This document shows, piece by piece, positions 8,579 to 17,899 of a DNA stretch of 64,000 nt. Positions within the stretch are counted from its first letter, which is position 1. The number at the start of each line of letters is the position of its first letter. Source of the stretch: Actinomyces oris (lineage in GTDB: Bacteria; Actinomycetota; Actinomycetes; Actinomycetales; Actinomycetaceae); NCBI RefSeq assembly GCF_001929375.1, contig NZ_MSGO01000041.1, forward strand, positions 37,428 through 101,427, in the 5' to 3' direction. The translations under genes were made by a program, and so were the position numbers. The notes beneath the pieces were generated by a model. The model was not told the DNA's origin and did not search any database. It worked only from the letters and a program-made list of their open reading frames with translations.

Positions 8579-10789
8579 TCAGTCCTGAGCCGGACGCAGG
8601 AAGACCGCCCCCATCGGGGGGACCCGCAGGCTCACGGAGGCCGGGCGCCCGTTCCAGGGCAGGTCCTCGGCCTCGACACGGCCCAGGTTGCCCACGCCGG
8701 AGCCGCCGTAGTCCTCGGAGTCGGTGTTGAGGACCTCCTCCCAGTCCCCGGCGAAGGGCAGGCCCACCCGGTAGCCCTCGTGCGGGGTGCCGGCGAAGTT
8801 GATGATGCAGACCATCAGATCGGCCCGCCCGTCGGCGTCGGTCCCCTTGCGCAGGTAGGACAGGACGTTGTGGTCGCCGTCGCCGGCCTCGATCCACTCG
8901 AATCCTCGGTGGGAGAAGTCCTCCGACCACAGGGCCGGCGAGCTGAGGTAGAGGTGGTTGAGGTCGCTGACCAGAGCGAGCAGCCCCTGGTGGCCGGGGT
9001 CATCCAGGATCCACCAGTCCAGGGACGTATCCGCGTTCCACTCGGTTCCCTGGCCGAACTCCTGCCCCATGAACAGCAGCTGCTTGCCGGGGTGGGACCA
9101 CTGGTAGGCGTACAGGGCGCGCAGGCCCGCCAGCTCCTGCCAGTGGTCGCCGGGCATCTTGGACAGCAGGGAGCCCTTGCCATGGACGACCTCATCGTGG
9201 CTCAGCGGCAGGATGAACTGCTCGGAGAAGGCGTACACGAGGGAGAAGGTCAGCTCGCCGTGGTGGTAGCGGCGGTTGACCGGGTCCTCTGCGAGGTAGC
9301 GCAGGGTGTCGTTCATCCAGCCCATGTTCCACTTCAGCCCGAAGCCCAGGCCGCCGTACTCGGTGGGGGCGGTGACGCCCGGCCACGCCGTGGACTCCTC
9401 AGCGGCCATGACGATGCCGGGGTTCTTGCGGTAGGCGGTGGCGGTGGCCTCCTGCAGGAAGCTGATGGCCTCCAGGTGCTCGCGGCCGCCGAACTGGTTG
9501 GGGTGCCACTGGCCGTCCTGGCGCGAGTAGTCCAGGTAGAGCATGGAGGCCACGGCGTCGACGCGCAGGCCGTCGGCGTGGAACTCCTGGAGCCAGTACA
9601 GGGCGTTGGCAACCAGGAAGTTGCGCACCTCGTTGCGTCCGAAGTTGAACACGTAGGTGCCCCAGTCGGGGTGCTCGCCGCGCTGCGGGTCGGGGTCCTC
9701 GTACAGCGGGGTGCCGTCGAAGCGGGCCAGGGCCCACTCGTCCTTGGGGAAGTGGGCCGGCACCCAGTCCAGGATGACGCCGATGCCGGCCTGGTGGAGC
9801 TGGTCCACCAGGTAGCGGAAGTCGTCCGGGGTTCCGAAGCGCGAGGTGGGCGCGTAGTAGCTGGTGACCTGGTAGCCCCAGGAGCCGCCGAAGGGGTGCT
9901 CGGCCACCGGCAGGAACTCCACGTGGGTGAAGCCGGCCTCCTTGACGTAGGGCACCAGCTCCTCGGCCAGGCCTCGGAAGCCCAGCCCCTGGCGCCACGA
10001 GCCGATGTGGACCTCGTAGATGCTCATCGGCCCGCCGTGGGGGTCGGTGGCGGCGCGCTTGGCCATCCACTCCTGGTCCTCCCACTGGTGGAACTGGTCG
10101 GTGACCACCGAGGCGGTGGCCGGGGGGACCTCGGTGGCGCGGGCCATCGGGTCGGCCTTCTGGTGCCAGGAGCCGTCGGCGAAGCAGATCTCGAACTTGT
10201 AGCGCGCACCGACCCCGACGCCGGGCACGAACAGCTCCCACACCCCGGAGGAGCCCAGGGAGCGCATGGCGGTGGCGGTGCCGTCCCAGTAGTTGAAGTC
10301 GCCGACGACGCGCACGGCGCGGGCGTTGGGGGCCCAGACAGCGAAGGCGGTTCCCTCGATCTCTCCCATGGGGCCGTCGTAGCGCTTGACGTGGGCGCCC
10401 AGGACCTCCCACAGCTCCTCGTGGCGGCCCTCGGAGATGAGGTAGGTGTCCATCTCGCCCAGGGTCGGCATGTAGCGGTAGGGGTCGTCGACGGTGGTGG
10501 TCTCGTCGCCGTAGGTGACCTTGATGCGGTAGTCGGGGATCTCCTGGCCGGGCAGGACCGCCACCCACACGCCGTCCTGCTCATGAGTGGCCGGGTGGGT
10601 GCCGTCCTTGGTGACGACGACGACGTCGTCGGCCAGGTGACGGACCGTGCGGATGGTGACTCCGTTCTCGCCGACGTGGGCGCCCAGGACCTCGTGCGGG
10701 TCGTGGTAGCGCGCGTAGGCGACGTCAGCCAGAATCCAGGGGTCCACAGGGACAGGGGCGAGGTTCTTCTCAGGTGTGTTGGCGCTCAT
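8579..10789 (-). CDS. glgB: 1,4-alpha-glucan branching enzyme
   Basis: 736 residues with an ATG at 10789 preceded by GGAAGAG. The order is N-terminal CBM48-type beta-sandwich repeats ([14 protein letters not shown], then [20 protein letters not shown]), a GH13 (beta/alpha)8 barrel and a C-terminal beta domain. Catalytic GH13 landmarks are present: [16 protein letters not shown] (nucleophile Asp), [13 protein letters not shown] (acid/base Glu) and [15 protein letters not shown] (transition-state Asp). It introduces alpha-1,6 branches into the linear glucan made by GlgE. It lies 88 bp downstream of mak in the same direction, consistent with one operon. Length is typical of GlgB. Confidence 0.97.
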   Translation of the reverse strand: MSANTPEKNLAPVPVDPWILADVAYARYHDPHEVLGAHVGENGVTIRTVRHLADDVVVVTKDGTHPATHEQDGVWVAVLPGQEIPDYRIKVTYGDETTTVDDPYRYMPTLGEMDTYLISEGRHEELWEVLGAHVKRYDGPMGEIEGTAFAVWAPNARAVRVVGDFNYWDGTATAMRSLGSSGVWELFVPGVGVGARYKFEICFADGSWHQKADPMARATEVPPATASVVTDQFHQWEDQEWMAKRAATDPHGGPMSIYEVHIGSWRQGLGFRGLAEELVPYVKEAGFTHVEFLPVAEHPFGGSWGYQVTSYYAPTSRFGTPDDFRYLVDQLHQAGIGVILDWVPAHFPKDEWALARFDGTPLYEDPDPQRGEHPDWGTYVFNFGRNEVRNFLVANALYWLQEFHADGLRVDAVASMLYLDYSRQDGQWHPNQFGGREHLEAISFLQEATATAYRKNPGIVMAAEESTAWPGVTAPTEYGGLGFGLKWNMGWMNDTLRYLAEDPVNRRYHHGELTFSLVYAFSEQFILPLSHDEVVHGKGSLLSKMPGDHWQELAGLRALYAYQWSHPGKQLLFMGQEFGQGTEWNADTSLDWWILDDPGHQGLLALVSDLNHLYLSSPALWSEDFSHRGFEWIEAGDGDHNVLSYLRKGTDADGRADLMVCIINFAGTPHEGYRVGLPFAGDWEEVLNTDSEDYGGSGVGNLGRVEAEDLPWNGRPASVSLRVPPMGAVFLRPAQD

Positions 10790-10877
10790 ACAGCAACTCT
10801 TCCATGCGTTGGTGATTAACGGGTGCTTTTGGACGTCGGACCGATGGGGATGAGGGGGATGGAGGATCGTCGCGTGC

Positions 10878-12485
10878 TCAGCCCTCCGCGTGCTTGGACA
10901 GGACCGACTCGATCCCCGCCATGGGGATGCCCAGCCAGTCGGGACGGTTACGGGCCTCGTAGACGGCCTCGTAGAGGGCCTTGTCCAGCTCCAGGCAGGT
11001 CAGGACCGTCTGGTACGAGGCCTCGGCCTGCTCCTGGTCGCCGGATGCCGCTGGCGACGGGGCGAGAGAGCCGGTCTCCTGGCGTCCCAGGCGGTAGCCC
11101 TCCTCGAAGGCGGAGCGCACGGCGGGGAGCCAATCGGGGTGGGGTGCCTTGCCCACGGCGGCGGCGTAGTCGAAGGAGCGCAGCATGCCGGCCACGTCCC
11201 GGGCCGGCAGGTCGGGGTCGGAGCGCTGGGCCAGGGGGCGCAGGGGCTCGCCCTCGAAGTCCAGGACGTACCAGCGCTGCTGGCCGCCGATCTCGTGAAG
11301 CACCTGCCCCAGGTGGTAGTCGCCGTGGATGCGGGTGGCCGGCTCCAGGGCCTCGAGCGCCTCGAGCCGCTCCATGGTCTGCTCCACCTTGAGCTCCAGG
11401 GCCCGGATGTGCCCGGAGAGCTCGGGCACCTCCTCCAGCGCCCACCGGGCGCGCTTGCGCAGGGAGGCGGCGAGCTCGGTCGGCGTTGGCGGCCGGCTCG
11501 TGCCCAGGGAGGCGGCCAGGTGGTGGTGCATCTGCGCGGTCGTGCGTCCCAGATCCCGGGCCAGCTCCACGGCGCGGGCCCGCACCGGTCCGTCGACGTC
11601 GTCGGTGGAGGCCAGTGAGCAGAACAGCTCGAAGCCGTCGTCGGCGCGGGGGACGAAGCTGCAGGCCACGGCCGAGTCGGTGGACTCCTCCAGGGCGGGC
11701 TGGCCGCAGCCGCCCATGCGCGTCCAGGTCATGGTGGACCAGGCCACCGGCGTGGGCACCCGGTCCCAGCCGCTGCGGGCCAGGGCCACCGACAGCTCCA
11801 CGTCGGGGTTGCGCCCGTGCTCCAGGACCCGCAGGAGCTTGACGATGAGGTCGCCGGTGGCGGCGTCCTGCTCCCCGAGAGCCTCGGCGGGGTCGGTGGG
11901 GGCCGGCAGGATGACGGAGGTGTTGGACTGCTCCCCGGTGGTCACCCGTAGCCTCGGCGCCCGCTGGGCGATGGCCAGGGCTCCGGCCTCGTCCAGGACG
12001 GTGCCCGCCTTCAGCGTGCTCAGGGCCCAGGCGCGCCAGAAGGCCGGGTGGTGGGCGCCGTCGACGAGCGCCACCTGCGCAGGTGCCCCGTCGGAGGCGG
12101 TGGTCAGCAGCAGGCCGTGGTTGCCGGGGGCCTCACCGGGGGTGGCGAAGGAGTCGAGCGCCTCGGCGGCCTCCAGGACCACCGGCACGTGCAGCAGCAC
12201 CATCCCGTCGCGGTGACCGGTCTCGGCCTGGTTGCCCCGTAGGGCGGCGATGACGAGGTCGCGCACGCCCTCCTCCGGCTCCCAGGTTGCGATCACGCGC
12301 AGGGAGCCCAGGGGCGGTGCGGCGTCCCCCTTGAGCGGGAACCAGCGCCGCTGGAGCATCCATGGTCCCAGGGCCGCCAGGATCTCGGCGTCACTGGGCC
12401 AGGTCGACGGCGCCTGGGCGCTGCGTAGGGACCGTGCCGGCGCGGTGGCGGGCTGCGGTGCGGCGGAGATCGGTTCGTTTGGCAT
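10878..12485 (-). CDS. mak: Maltokinase (Pep2-type)
   Basis: 535 residues. Phosphorylates maltose with ATP to maltose-1-phosphate, the GlgE donor. The N-terminal cap has the Mak/Pep2 signature [19 protein letters not shown]. The C-terminal lobe is aminoglycoside-phosphotransferase-like: [13 protein letters not shown] contains the catalytic HGD, and [15 protein letters not shown] the metal-binding D with the maltokinase-specific EGEPLRPL. The start ATG shares one base with the treS stop, so translation is coupled and TreS-made maltose would pass to Mak; these two proteins form a complex in mycobacteria. Codon use is as for its neighbours. Confidence 0.94.
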   Translation of the reverse strand: MPNEPISAAPQPATAPARSLRSAQAPSTWPSDAEILAALGPWMLQRRWFPLKGDAAPPLGSLRVIATWEPEEGVRDLVIAALRGNQAETGHRDGMVLLHVPVVLEAAEALDSFATPGEAPGNHGLLLTTASDGAPAQVALVDGAHHPAFWRAWALSTLKAGTVLDEAGALAIAQRAPRLRVTTGEQSNTSVILPAPTDPAEALGEQDAATGDLIVKLLRVLEHGRNPDVELSVALARSGWDRVPTPVAWSTMTWTRMGGCGQPALEESTDSAVACSFVPRADDGFELFCSLASTDDVDGPVRARAVELARDLGRTTAQMHHHLAASLGTSRPPTPTELAASLRKRARWALEEVPELSGHIRALELKVEQTMERLEALEALEPATRIHGDYHLGQVLHEIGGQQRWYVLDFEGEPLRPLAQRSDPDLPARDVAGMLRSFDYAAAVGKAPHPDWLPAVRSAFEEGYRLGRQETGSLAPSPAASGDQEQAEASYQTVLTCLELDKALYEAVYEARNRPDWLGIPMAGIESVLSKHAEG

Positions 12486-14437
12486 CAGACTTCCTCGGTC
12501 GGGTGGTTGTCGTGGTCGCTCTGGGGGGCGTCGTCGGGTTCGGTCCTGTCAACGGACAGCCAGTAGTATCCGCGCGCTCCCAGTGTCAGGGTCAGGTGGC
12601 CGCGGTCGTCGACGGGCGGGAAGGCGCAGCCCCCGAACAGGTCCGTGGTGCCCCTGCCCGCCAGCTCGGGAACCTCGATCGTCACCGATCGGGGGGTGGC
12701 CGAGAGGTTGGCGACGCACAGGAGGGTCTGGCCCCCCTGCCCTGGCTCCTCGTCGCAGCGCGTGTGCGCCAGGACGGCGTCATCGCTGGTGGGGCGCAGG
12801 AGGAAGCTCCCGCGACCCAGCACGGGGTGGGCGCGGCGCAGGTGCAGGATCCGTCGGGTGAAGTGCAGCAGCGAGTCGGGTCGGGCCATCTCGGTGGCCA
12901 CCGTCAGGTGCGCGTAGCCGGGGGCCTGGATGAGTGGAAGCGTCAGGGCGCCGGGGTCGACCACGGAGGAGAAACCCATGTTGGGGGAGTCGTCCCACTG
13001 CATGGGGGTGCGCACGGCGTCGCGGTCCTCCAGCCAGATGTTCTCACCCATGCCGATCTCGTCGCCGTAGTAGAGGTAGGGGCTGCCCGGCAGGGACAGG
13101 AGCAGGGCGTAGGCCAGCTCCACCTCGGCGCGCGAGGCGTCCAGGAGCGGGGCCAGGCGGCGCCGGATCCCGATGTTGGCGCGCATGCGCTCCTCGGGGG
13201 CGTACCAGGCGTACATCTGGTCGCGCTCGGCGTCGGTGACCATCTCCAGGGTCAGCTCGTCGTGGTTGCGCAGGAAGGTCCCCCACTGCCCGTGAGCGGG
13301 GATGTCGGGGGTCTTCTCCAGCACCCAGCGGATGGCCTCGGCCGAGCCCTGCCGCAGCGCGTAGAAGATGCGCGGCATGACCGGGAAGTGGAAGCACATG
13401 GTGCACTCGGGCGCCTCCTCGGTGCCGAAGTACTCCACGACGTCCTCGGGCCACTGGTTGGCCTCGGCCAGCGTGATGGTGCCGGGGAACTCCCGGTCGA
13501 GCATCTGACGGATCCCAGTGATGATCTCGTGGGTGCCGTCCAGGTTCTCGCAGTTGGTGCCCTCCGACTCGGTCAGGTAGGGGACGGCGTCGAGGCGGAA
13601 GCCGTCCACCCCGGTGCGCGCCCAGAAGCGGATGACGTCGTGGATGGCCTCGATGACCGCCGGGTTGCGGTAGTTGAGGTCGGGCTGGTGGGAGAAGAAG
13701 CGGTGCCAGTAGAACTGGCCGCGCTCGACGTCGTAGGCCCAGTTGGACTCCTCGGTGTCCACGAAGATGATGCGGGCGTCGTCGTAGCCGGAGTCGTCGT
13801 CTGCCCACACGTAGAAGTCCCCGTAAGGGCCCTCGGGGTCCGAGCGGGAGGCCTGGAACCAGGGGTGGGCGTCCGAGGTGTGGTTGACGACCATGTCGAT
13901 GATGATGCGGATCCCGCGCTGATGGGCCTGGTGGACCAGCTCGCGGAAGTCCTCCATCGTCCCGTAGCGCGGGTCGATGGCCGTGTAGTCGGAGATATCG
14001 TAGCCTCCGTCGCGCACGGGCGAGGGGTAGAAGGGCGGGATCCACACGCAGTCCACGCCCAGCCACGCCAAATAGTCCAGGCGGGAGATGAGCCCGCGCA
14101 GGTCCCCGACGCCGTCGCCGTCGGAGTCGGCGAAGGAGCGCAGCAGCGCCTCGTAGAAGACCGCCGTGCGGAACCACTCGGGGTCCGGGCTCAGGCCGGG
14201 TCGGGCCTGAGCGGGCAGGACCGGTACGCCGGGGATCGGCGGTGCCACCGTCAGCGGCATGGGGATCCCTCCGCTGGGGGTGGGGATCGCCGACATCTGG
14301 GCCGCCACGGGGGCCACGACCGGGGCCGCCACGGGGACTCCCGCCGCCGTGGGCCGGCTGAAGGAGCCGGGCGGGCCCGCGGGCGGAACCTTGCCGGCGG
14401 GGGGTGCCGGGGGCGCACTCATCGGGTCGGTGCTCAC
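12485..14437 (-). CDS. treS: Trehalose synthase (maltose/trehalose isomerase)
   Basis: 650 residues from the GTG at 14437; an alternative ATG lies 15 bp downstream. After about 85 Pro/Ala/Val-rich linker-like residues the GH13 domain begins with PEWFRTAVFYEALLRSF. Catalytic landmarks are VDGFRLDAVPYLTE, TLAEANQWPEDV and LRNHDELTLEMV. The sequence DGDGVGDLRGLISRLDYLAW is typical of TreS. It interconverts trehalose and maltose and here feeds Mak. It overlaps the glgE stop (GTGA) and the mak start. The unusually long N-terminal extension is low-complexity and specific to this gene; its role is unknown. Confidence 0.94.
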   Translation of the reverse strand: MSTDPMSAPPAPPAGKVPPAGPPGSFSRPTAAGVPVAAPVVAPVAAQMSAIPTPSGGIPMPLTVAPPIPGVPVLPAQARPGLSPDPEWFRTAVFYEALLRSFADSDGDGVGDLRGLISRLDYLAWLGVDCVWIPPFYPSPVRDGGYDISDYTAIDPRYGTMEDFRELVHQAHQRGIRIIIDMVVNHTSDAHPWFQASRSDPEGPYGDFYVWADDDSGYDDARIIFVDTEESNWAYDVERGQFYWHRFFSHQPDLNYRNPAVIEAIHDVIRFWARTGVDGFRLDAVPYLTESEGTNCENLDGTHEIITGIRQMLDREFPGTITLAEANQWPEDVVEYFGTEEAPECTMCFHFPVMPRIFYALRQGSAEAIRWVLEKTPDIPAHGQWGTFLRNHDELTLEMVTDAERDQMYAWYAPEERMRANIGIRRRLAPLLDASRAEVELAYALLLSLPGSPYLYYGDEIGMGENIWLEDRDAVRTPMQWDDSPNMGFSSVVDPGALTLPLIQAPGYAHLTVATEMARPDSLLHFTRRILHLRRAHPVLGRGSFLLRPTSDDAVLAHTRCDEEPGQGGQTLLCVANLSATPRSVTIEVPELAGRGTTDLFGGCAFPPVDDRGHLTLTLGARGYYWLSVDRTEPDDAPQSDHDNHPTEEV

Positions 14438-16593
14438 AGCGGCTCCACGGAGAAGACGTGAGCGGCCTGCCCGGCGAAGGGGTCAAGGCGCACATAGTTC
14501 TGCCCCGACCAGTCGTAGCTCGCGCCGGTGAGCTCGTCGGTCACCTTGACCACTGGGCGCGAGGCATCCACCCAGCCCGGCAGGCCCAGGGCCTCCAGGT
14601 TGAGGTAGACCTCGCCGGCCCGCGCCCCGTACGGGTCGAGGTTGACCACCGTCAGGATGACGTCCTCCCTGCCCGTGGGGCTGTGGAAGGCGTCCACCCG
14701 CTTGGAGTAGGCGAGGATCTGGTCGTCGCTGGTGGGGTGGAAGTAGATGTCCCGCAGCTGGCGCAGCGCCGGGTGGGCGGCCCGGGAGGCGTTGAGCCGC
14801 GTCAGGAGGTCCTCGATGCCGTTGCGGCGAGCGGCGGCGAAGTCACGCGGCTTGAACTCGTACTTCTCGTTGTCGATCTGCTCCTCGTAGCCCGGGCGCG
14901 GCGTGGACTCGGCCAGCTCGTAGCCCGAGTAGATGCCCCAGGTCGGTGAGAGCGTGGCCGCCAGGACGGCGCGCAGCTTGAAGGCCGGCACCTTCCCGTT
15001 GGTCATGAAGGGGGTGAGGATGTCGTGAGTCGTGGGCCAGAAGGCCGGGCGCAGCAGGTGGGCGGTGCCCTTGCTGAGTTCCATCATGTACTCGATGAGC
15101 TCTTGCTTGGTGTTGCGCCAGGCGAAGTAGGTGTAGGACTGGTGGAAGCCGATCATGCCCAGGGTGCGCATCATGGCGGGGCGGGTGAAGGCCTCGGCCA
15201 GGAACAGCACGTCGGGGGACTCGGCGTGGATCTCGGCGATGAGCCGCTGCCAGAAGGCCAGGGGCTTGGTGTGGGGGTTGTCCACCCGGAAGATCGTCAC
15301 GCCGTGCGCGATCCAGGTGTGCACGACCTCCAGGATCGCCTGATAGATGCCCTCGGGGTCGTTGTCGAAGTTGAGCGGGTAGATGTCCTGGTACTTCTTG
15401 GGCGGGTTCTCGGCGTAGGCGATCGAGCCGTCGGCCAGAACCGTGAACCACTCCGGGTGCTCGGCCACCCACGGGTGGTCCGGGGAGCACTGGAGAGCCA
15501 GGTCCAGGGCCACCTCCATGCCCAGCTCACGCGAACGGGCCACCAGGGCGTCGAAGTCCTCGAAGGTGCCCAGGTCGGGGTGGATGGCGTCGTGCCCGCC
15601 GTCGGGGGAGCCGATGCCGTAGGGGGAACCGGGGTCACCGGGGTGGGCCGTCAAGGTGTTGTTGCGACCCTTGCGGTTGGTCAGGCCGATGGGGGAGATG
15701 GGCGTGAGGTAGAGGACGTCGAAGCCCATGGCCGCGATGCGGTTCAGCCTCTCGGTCGCGCTGCGCAGCGTCCCCGAGTGCCAGGTGCCGTCCTCGCCGA
15801 CGCCCGAGCCCAGCGAGCGCGGGAAGATCTCATACCAGGAGCCGGTCAGGGCGCGCTCGCGGTCCACCTGGAGGGGGTACTCGGCGGAGGGGGAGACGTG
15901 GTCGCGCAGCGGCAGGCGCTCCAGAGTGGCCTTGACCGAGTCCGACAGGCCCGCAGCCAGGCGGTCGGCCACGGGGTTGGAGGGGTCGCGCATGATCCAC
16001 ACGGCGTCGTTGAGGGCCTTGACGCCCTCAACGTCCCGTCCCTCGATGGCCACCGCCCGGTCCAGGATCCGGGCGCCCTCCTCCAGCATGAGCTCGACGT
16101 CGATGCCGGCGGGCACCTTGATGCCGGCGTCGTGACTCCAGGTGGCGTACGGGTCCGACCACCCCTCGACGCGGAAGCGCCAGTCCCCGGGGGCGTCGGG
16201 CGCCACGGAGGCCTCATAGCGGTCCAGTCCCGGAGCGATGTCGTGCATGCGGGCGCTCGGGCCGTCACTGCCGTCGGGACGCACCAGCACCGCGGTGGCG
16301 CCGTAGCAGTCGTGCCCCTCGCGGAAGACGGTGGCGCGGATCGGGATGACCTCGCCGACGACGGCCTTGGCCGGCCAGCGCCCGTCCTCGACGACGGGGA
16401 AGACCTCGGTGACCGGGATCCGGCCGATCAACGAGAACGGGGCCGGCTGCGGTGCCGTGGAGCTCGCGGACGGCACCGATGGCGTGGTCTGCGTCCCGGT
16501 GCCCTGAGCGGGTGCATCGGTGGGAGCGGCAGAGGACTTGGAGGGACGGGTGGACTGCTTCTTGCCGGCCTTCGGCGTCGTGTTCGGAGTCAC
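14434..16593 (-). CDS. glgE: Alpha-1,4-glucan:maltose-1-phosphate maltosyltransferase
   Basis: About 719 residues if the GTG at 16593 is the start (VTPNTTPKAGKK); no clear ribosome site is seen, so the start is uncertain. A Ser/Pro/Thr-rich leader precedes the GlgE N-domain (IGRIPVTEVFPVVEDGRWPAK). The GH13 core follows with PISPIGLTNRKGRNN, VTIFRVDNPHTKPLAFW (nucleophile Asp) and VLFLAEAFTRPAMM (acid/base Glu). GlgE extends alpha-1,4-glucan with maltosyl units from maltose-1-phosphate. It heads the operon glgE-treS-mak-glgB, the full trehalose-to-glucan route. No glgA or glgC is seen in the window. Confidence 0.95.
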   Translation of the reverse strand: MTPNTTPKAGKKQSTRPSKSSAAPTDAPAQGTGTQTTPSVPSASSTAPQPAPFSLIGRIPVTEVFPVVEDGRWPAKAVVGEVIPIRATVFREGHDCYGATAVLVRPDGSDGPSARMHDIAPGLDRYEASVAPDAPGDWRFRVEGWSDPYATWSHDAGIKVPAGIDVELMLEEGARILDRAVAIEGRDVEGVKALNDAVWIMRDPSNPVADRLAAGLSDSVKATLERLPLRDHVSPSAEYPLQVDRERALTGSWYEIFPRSLGSGVGEDGTWHSGTLRSATERLNRIAAMGFDVLYLTPISPIGLTNRKGRNNTLTAHPGDPGSPYGIGSPDGGHDAIHPDLGTFEDFDALVARSRELGMEVALDLALQCSPDHPWVAEHPEWFTVLADGSIAYAENPPKKYQDIYPLNFDNDPEGIYQAILEVVHTWIAHGVTIFRVDNPHTKPLAFWQRLIAEIHAESPDVLFLAEAFTRPAMMRTLGMIGFHQSYTYFAWRNTKQELIEYMMELSKGTAHLLRPAFWPTTHDILTPFMTNGKVPAFKLRAVLAATLSPTWGIYSGYELAESTPRPGYEEQIDNEKYEFKPRDFAAARRNGIEDLLTRLNASRAAHPALRQLRDIYFHPTSDDQILAYSKRVDAFHSPTGREDVILTVVNLDPYGARAGEVYLNLEALGLPGWVDASRPVVKVTDELTGASYDWSGQNYVRLDPFAGQAAHVFSVEPL

Positions 16594-16649
16594 AGGAACA
16601 AGACTACGGTGAGAAACGAGCTGAGTCACATGCCGGCTCGCAGAGCGCG

Positions 16650-16686
16650 GATCGGCCCGGTACGCGCGTCGCGAACCGGGCCGATC
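16650..16686 (-). terminator. Terminator between trpS and glgE
   Basis: A perfect 12-bp stem (16650-16661 with 16675-16686) and a 13-nt loop lie 38 bp after the trpS stop. It separates trpS from the glgE operon. Confidence 0.75.
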
Positions 16687-16724
16687 GTGTGGCTGGGCAG
16701 ATCGGCTCAGCGGCCGACAGGTCG

Positions 16725-17837
16725 TCAGTAGTTCATCTGCATGGCGGTGCGGACGTCGTCGAGCGTCCTGGTGGCGACCTCGTTGGCCCGGGCATTGCCC
16801 TGCCGCAGGACCTCCAGGAGGTAGTCCTCGTTGGCCGCCAGCCCGGTGCGACGGGCCCGGATGGGGGCGAAGAACTCGTTGACGGCCTCCGTGGTGACCT
16901 TCTTGAGCGTGCCCGCGCCGCCGTCGCCGATGCGCTCGGCGATCTCCTCGGGAGCGCCCGCCCCGCACAGGGAGGCCAGCATCAACAGGTTGGAGACCTC
17001 CGGCCGGTTGACCGGGTCGTAGGTGATGACGCGCTCGGAGTCCGTCTTGGCCTTCTTGAGGGCCTTGGCGGTCTCGTCGGCGCTCATGCGCAGCTCGATC
17101 GTGTTGCGGCGCGACTTGCTCATCTTCTCCCCGTCCAGGCCCAGCAGCATCGGGGCCTGGCTGAGCAGCGCCTCGGGACGGCGGAAGACCGGGTGGTCCT
17201 TGACCGCCCGCCCGTAGCGCTTGTCGAAGCGCTGGGCGATGAGCCGGGCCTGCTCCAGGTGGGGGAGCTGATCCTTCCCGACGGGCACGAGGTTGGCCTG
17301 GCAGAAGAGGATGTCGGTGGCCTGGTGGACCGGGTAGGTGAGCAGCAGGCCGCTCATGGCCCGCCCGTCGGTGGCCTCCAGCTCGGACTTCACCGTGGGG
17401 TTACGGTGCAGCTCGGACTCGGTGACCAGGGACAGGAAGGGCAGCATCAGCTGGTTCTGGGCGGGGACCGCCGAGTGGGCGAAGATCGTCGAGCGCTGCG
17501 GGTCCACGCCCACCGCCAGGGCGTCGGTGACCAGGGACAGAACCCGCTCGCGAATGGGGCCGACGCCGTCGCGGTCGGTGATGACCTGGTAGTCGGCCAC
17601 GAGGATCCAGGTCTCCACGCCCGCGTCCTGGATCGTCTTCCAGGAGTGCATGGTGCCGAAGTAGTGGCCCAGGTGCATGTTCCCGGTGGGGCGGACCCCG
17701 GTGAACATCCGGTAGCGGCCGGGGTTGACGGCGATATCGGCCTCGATCTCGGCGGAGCGGGCGATCGATCGGGCCAGGGAGGCGTCATTGGTAGCGTTGG
17801 CCAGGGCCTCCTCGGCCGCGGTGGAAGTCTGAGTCAT
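16725..17837 (-). CDS. trpS: Tryptophan--tRNA ligase
   Basis: 370 residues. Class Ic aminoacyl-tRNA synthetase charging tRNA-Trp. Visible signatures: the HIGH-type motif in GVRPTGNMHLGHYFG, the tryptophan/AMP-site region YPVHQATDILFCQANLVPVG, and the KMSKS loop in LLGLDGEKMSKSRRNT. A roughly 40-residue Ala/Glu-rich N-terminal extension precedes the core, making it longer than the usual 330-340. It follows the hydrolase gene by 62 bp on the same strand and ends at its own terminator. Confidence 0.97.
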   Translation of the reverse strand: MTQTSTAAEEALANATNDASLARSIARSAEIEADIAVNPGRYRMFTGVRPTGNMHLGHYFGTMHSWKTIQDAGVETWILVADYQVITDRDGVGPIRERVLSLVTDALAVGVDPQRSTIFAHSAVPAQNQLMLPFLSLVTESELHRNPTVKSELEATDGRAMSGLLLTYPVHQATDILFCQANLVPVGKDQLPHLEQARLIAQRFDKRYGRAVKDHPVFRRPEALLSQAPMLLGLDGEKMSKSRRNTIELRMSADETAKALKKAKTDSERVITYDPVNRPEVSNLLMLASLCGAGAPEEIAERIGDGGAGTLKKVTTEAVNEFFAPIRARRTGLAANEDYLLEVLRQGNARANEVATRTLDDVRTAMQMNY

Positions 17838-17899
17838 GGCCTCATCCTAGGGGGTGCCGGTGCTGCGACGGACTGGGGCCGGCGTCGCCCTGCCCCGGC

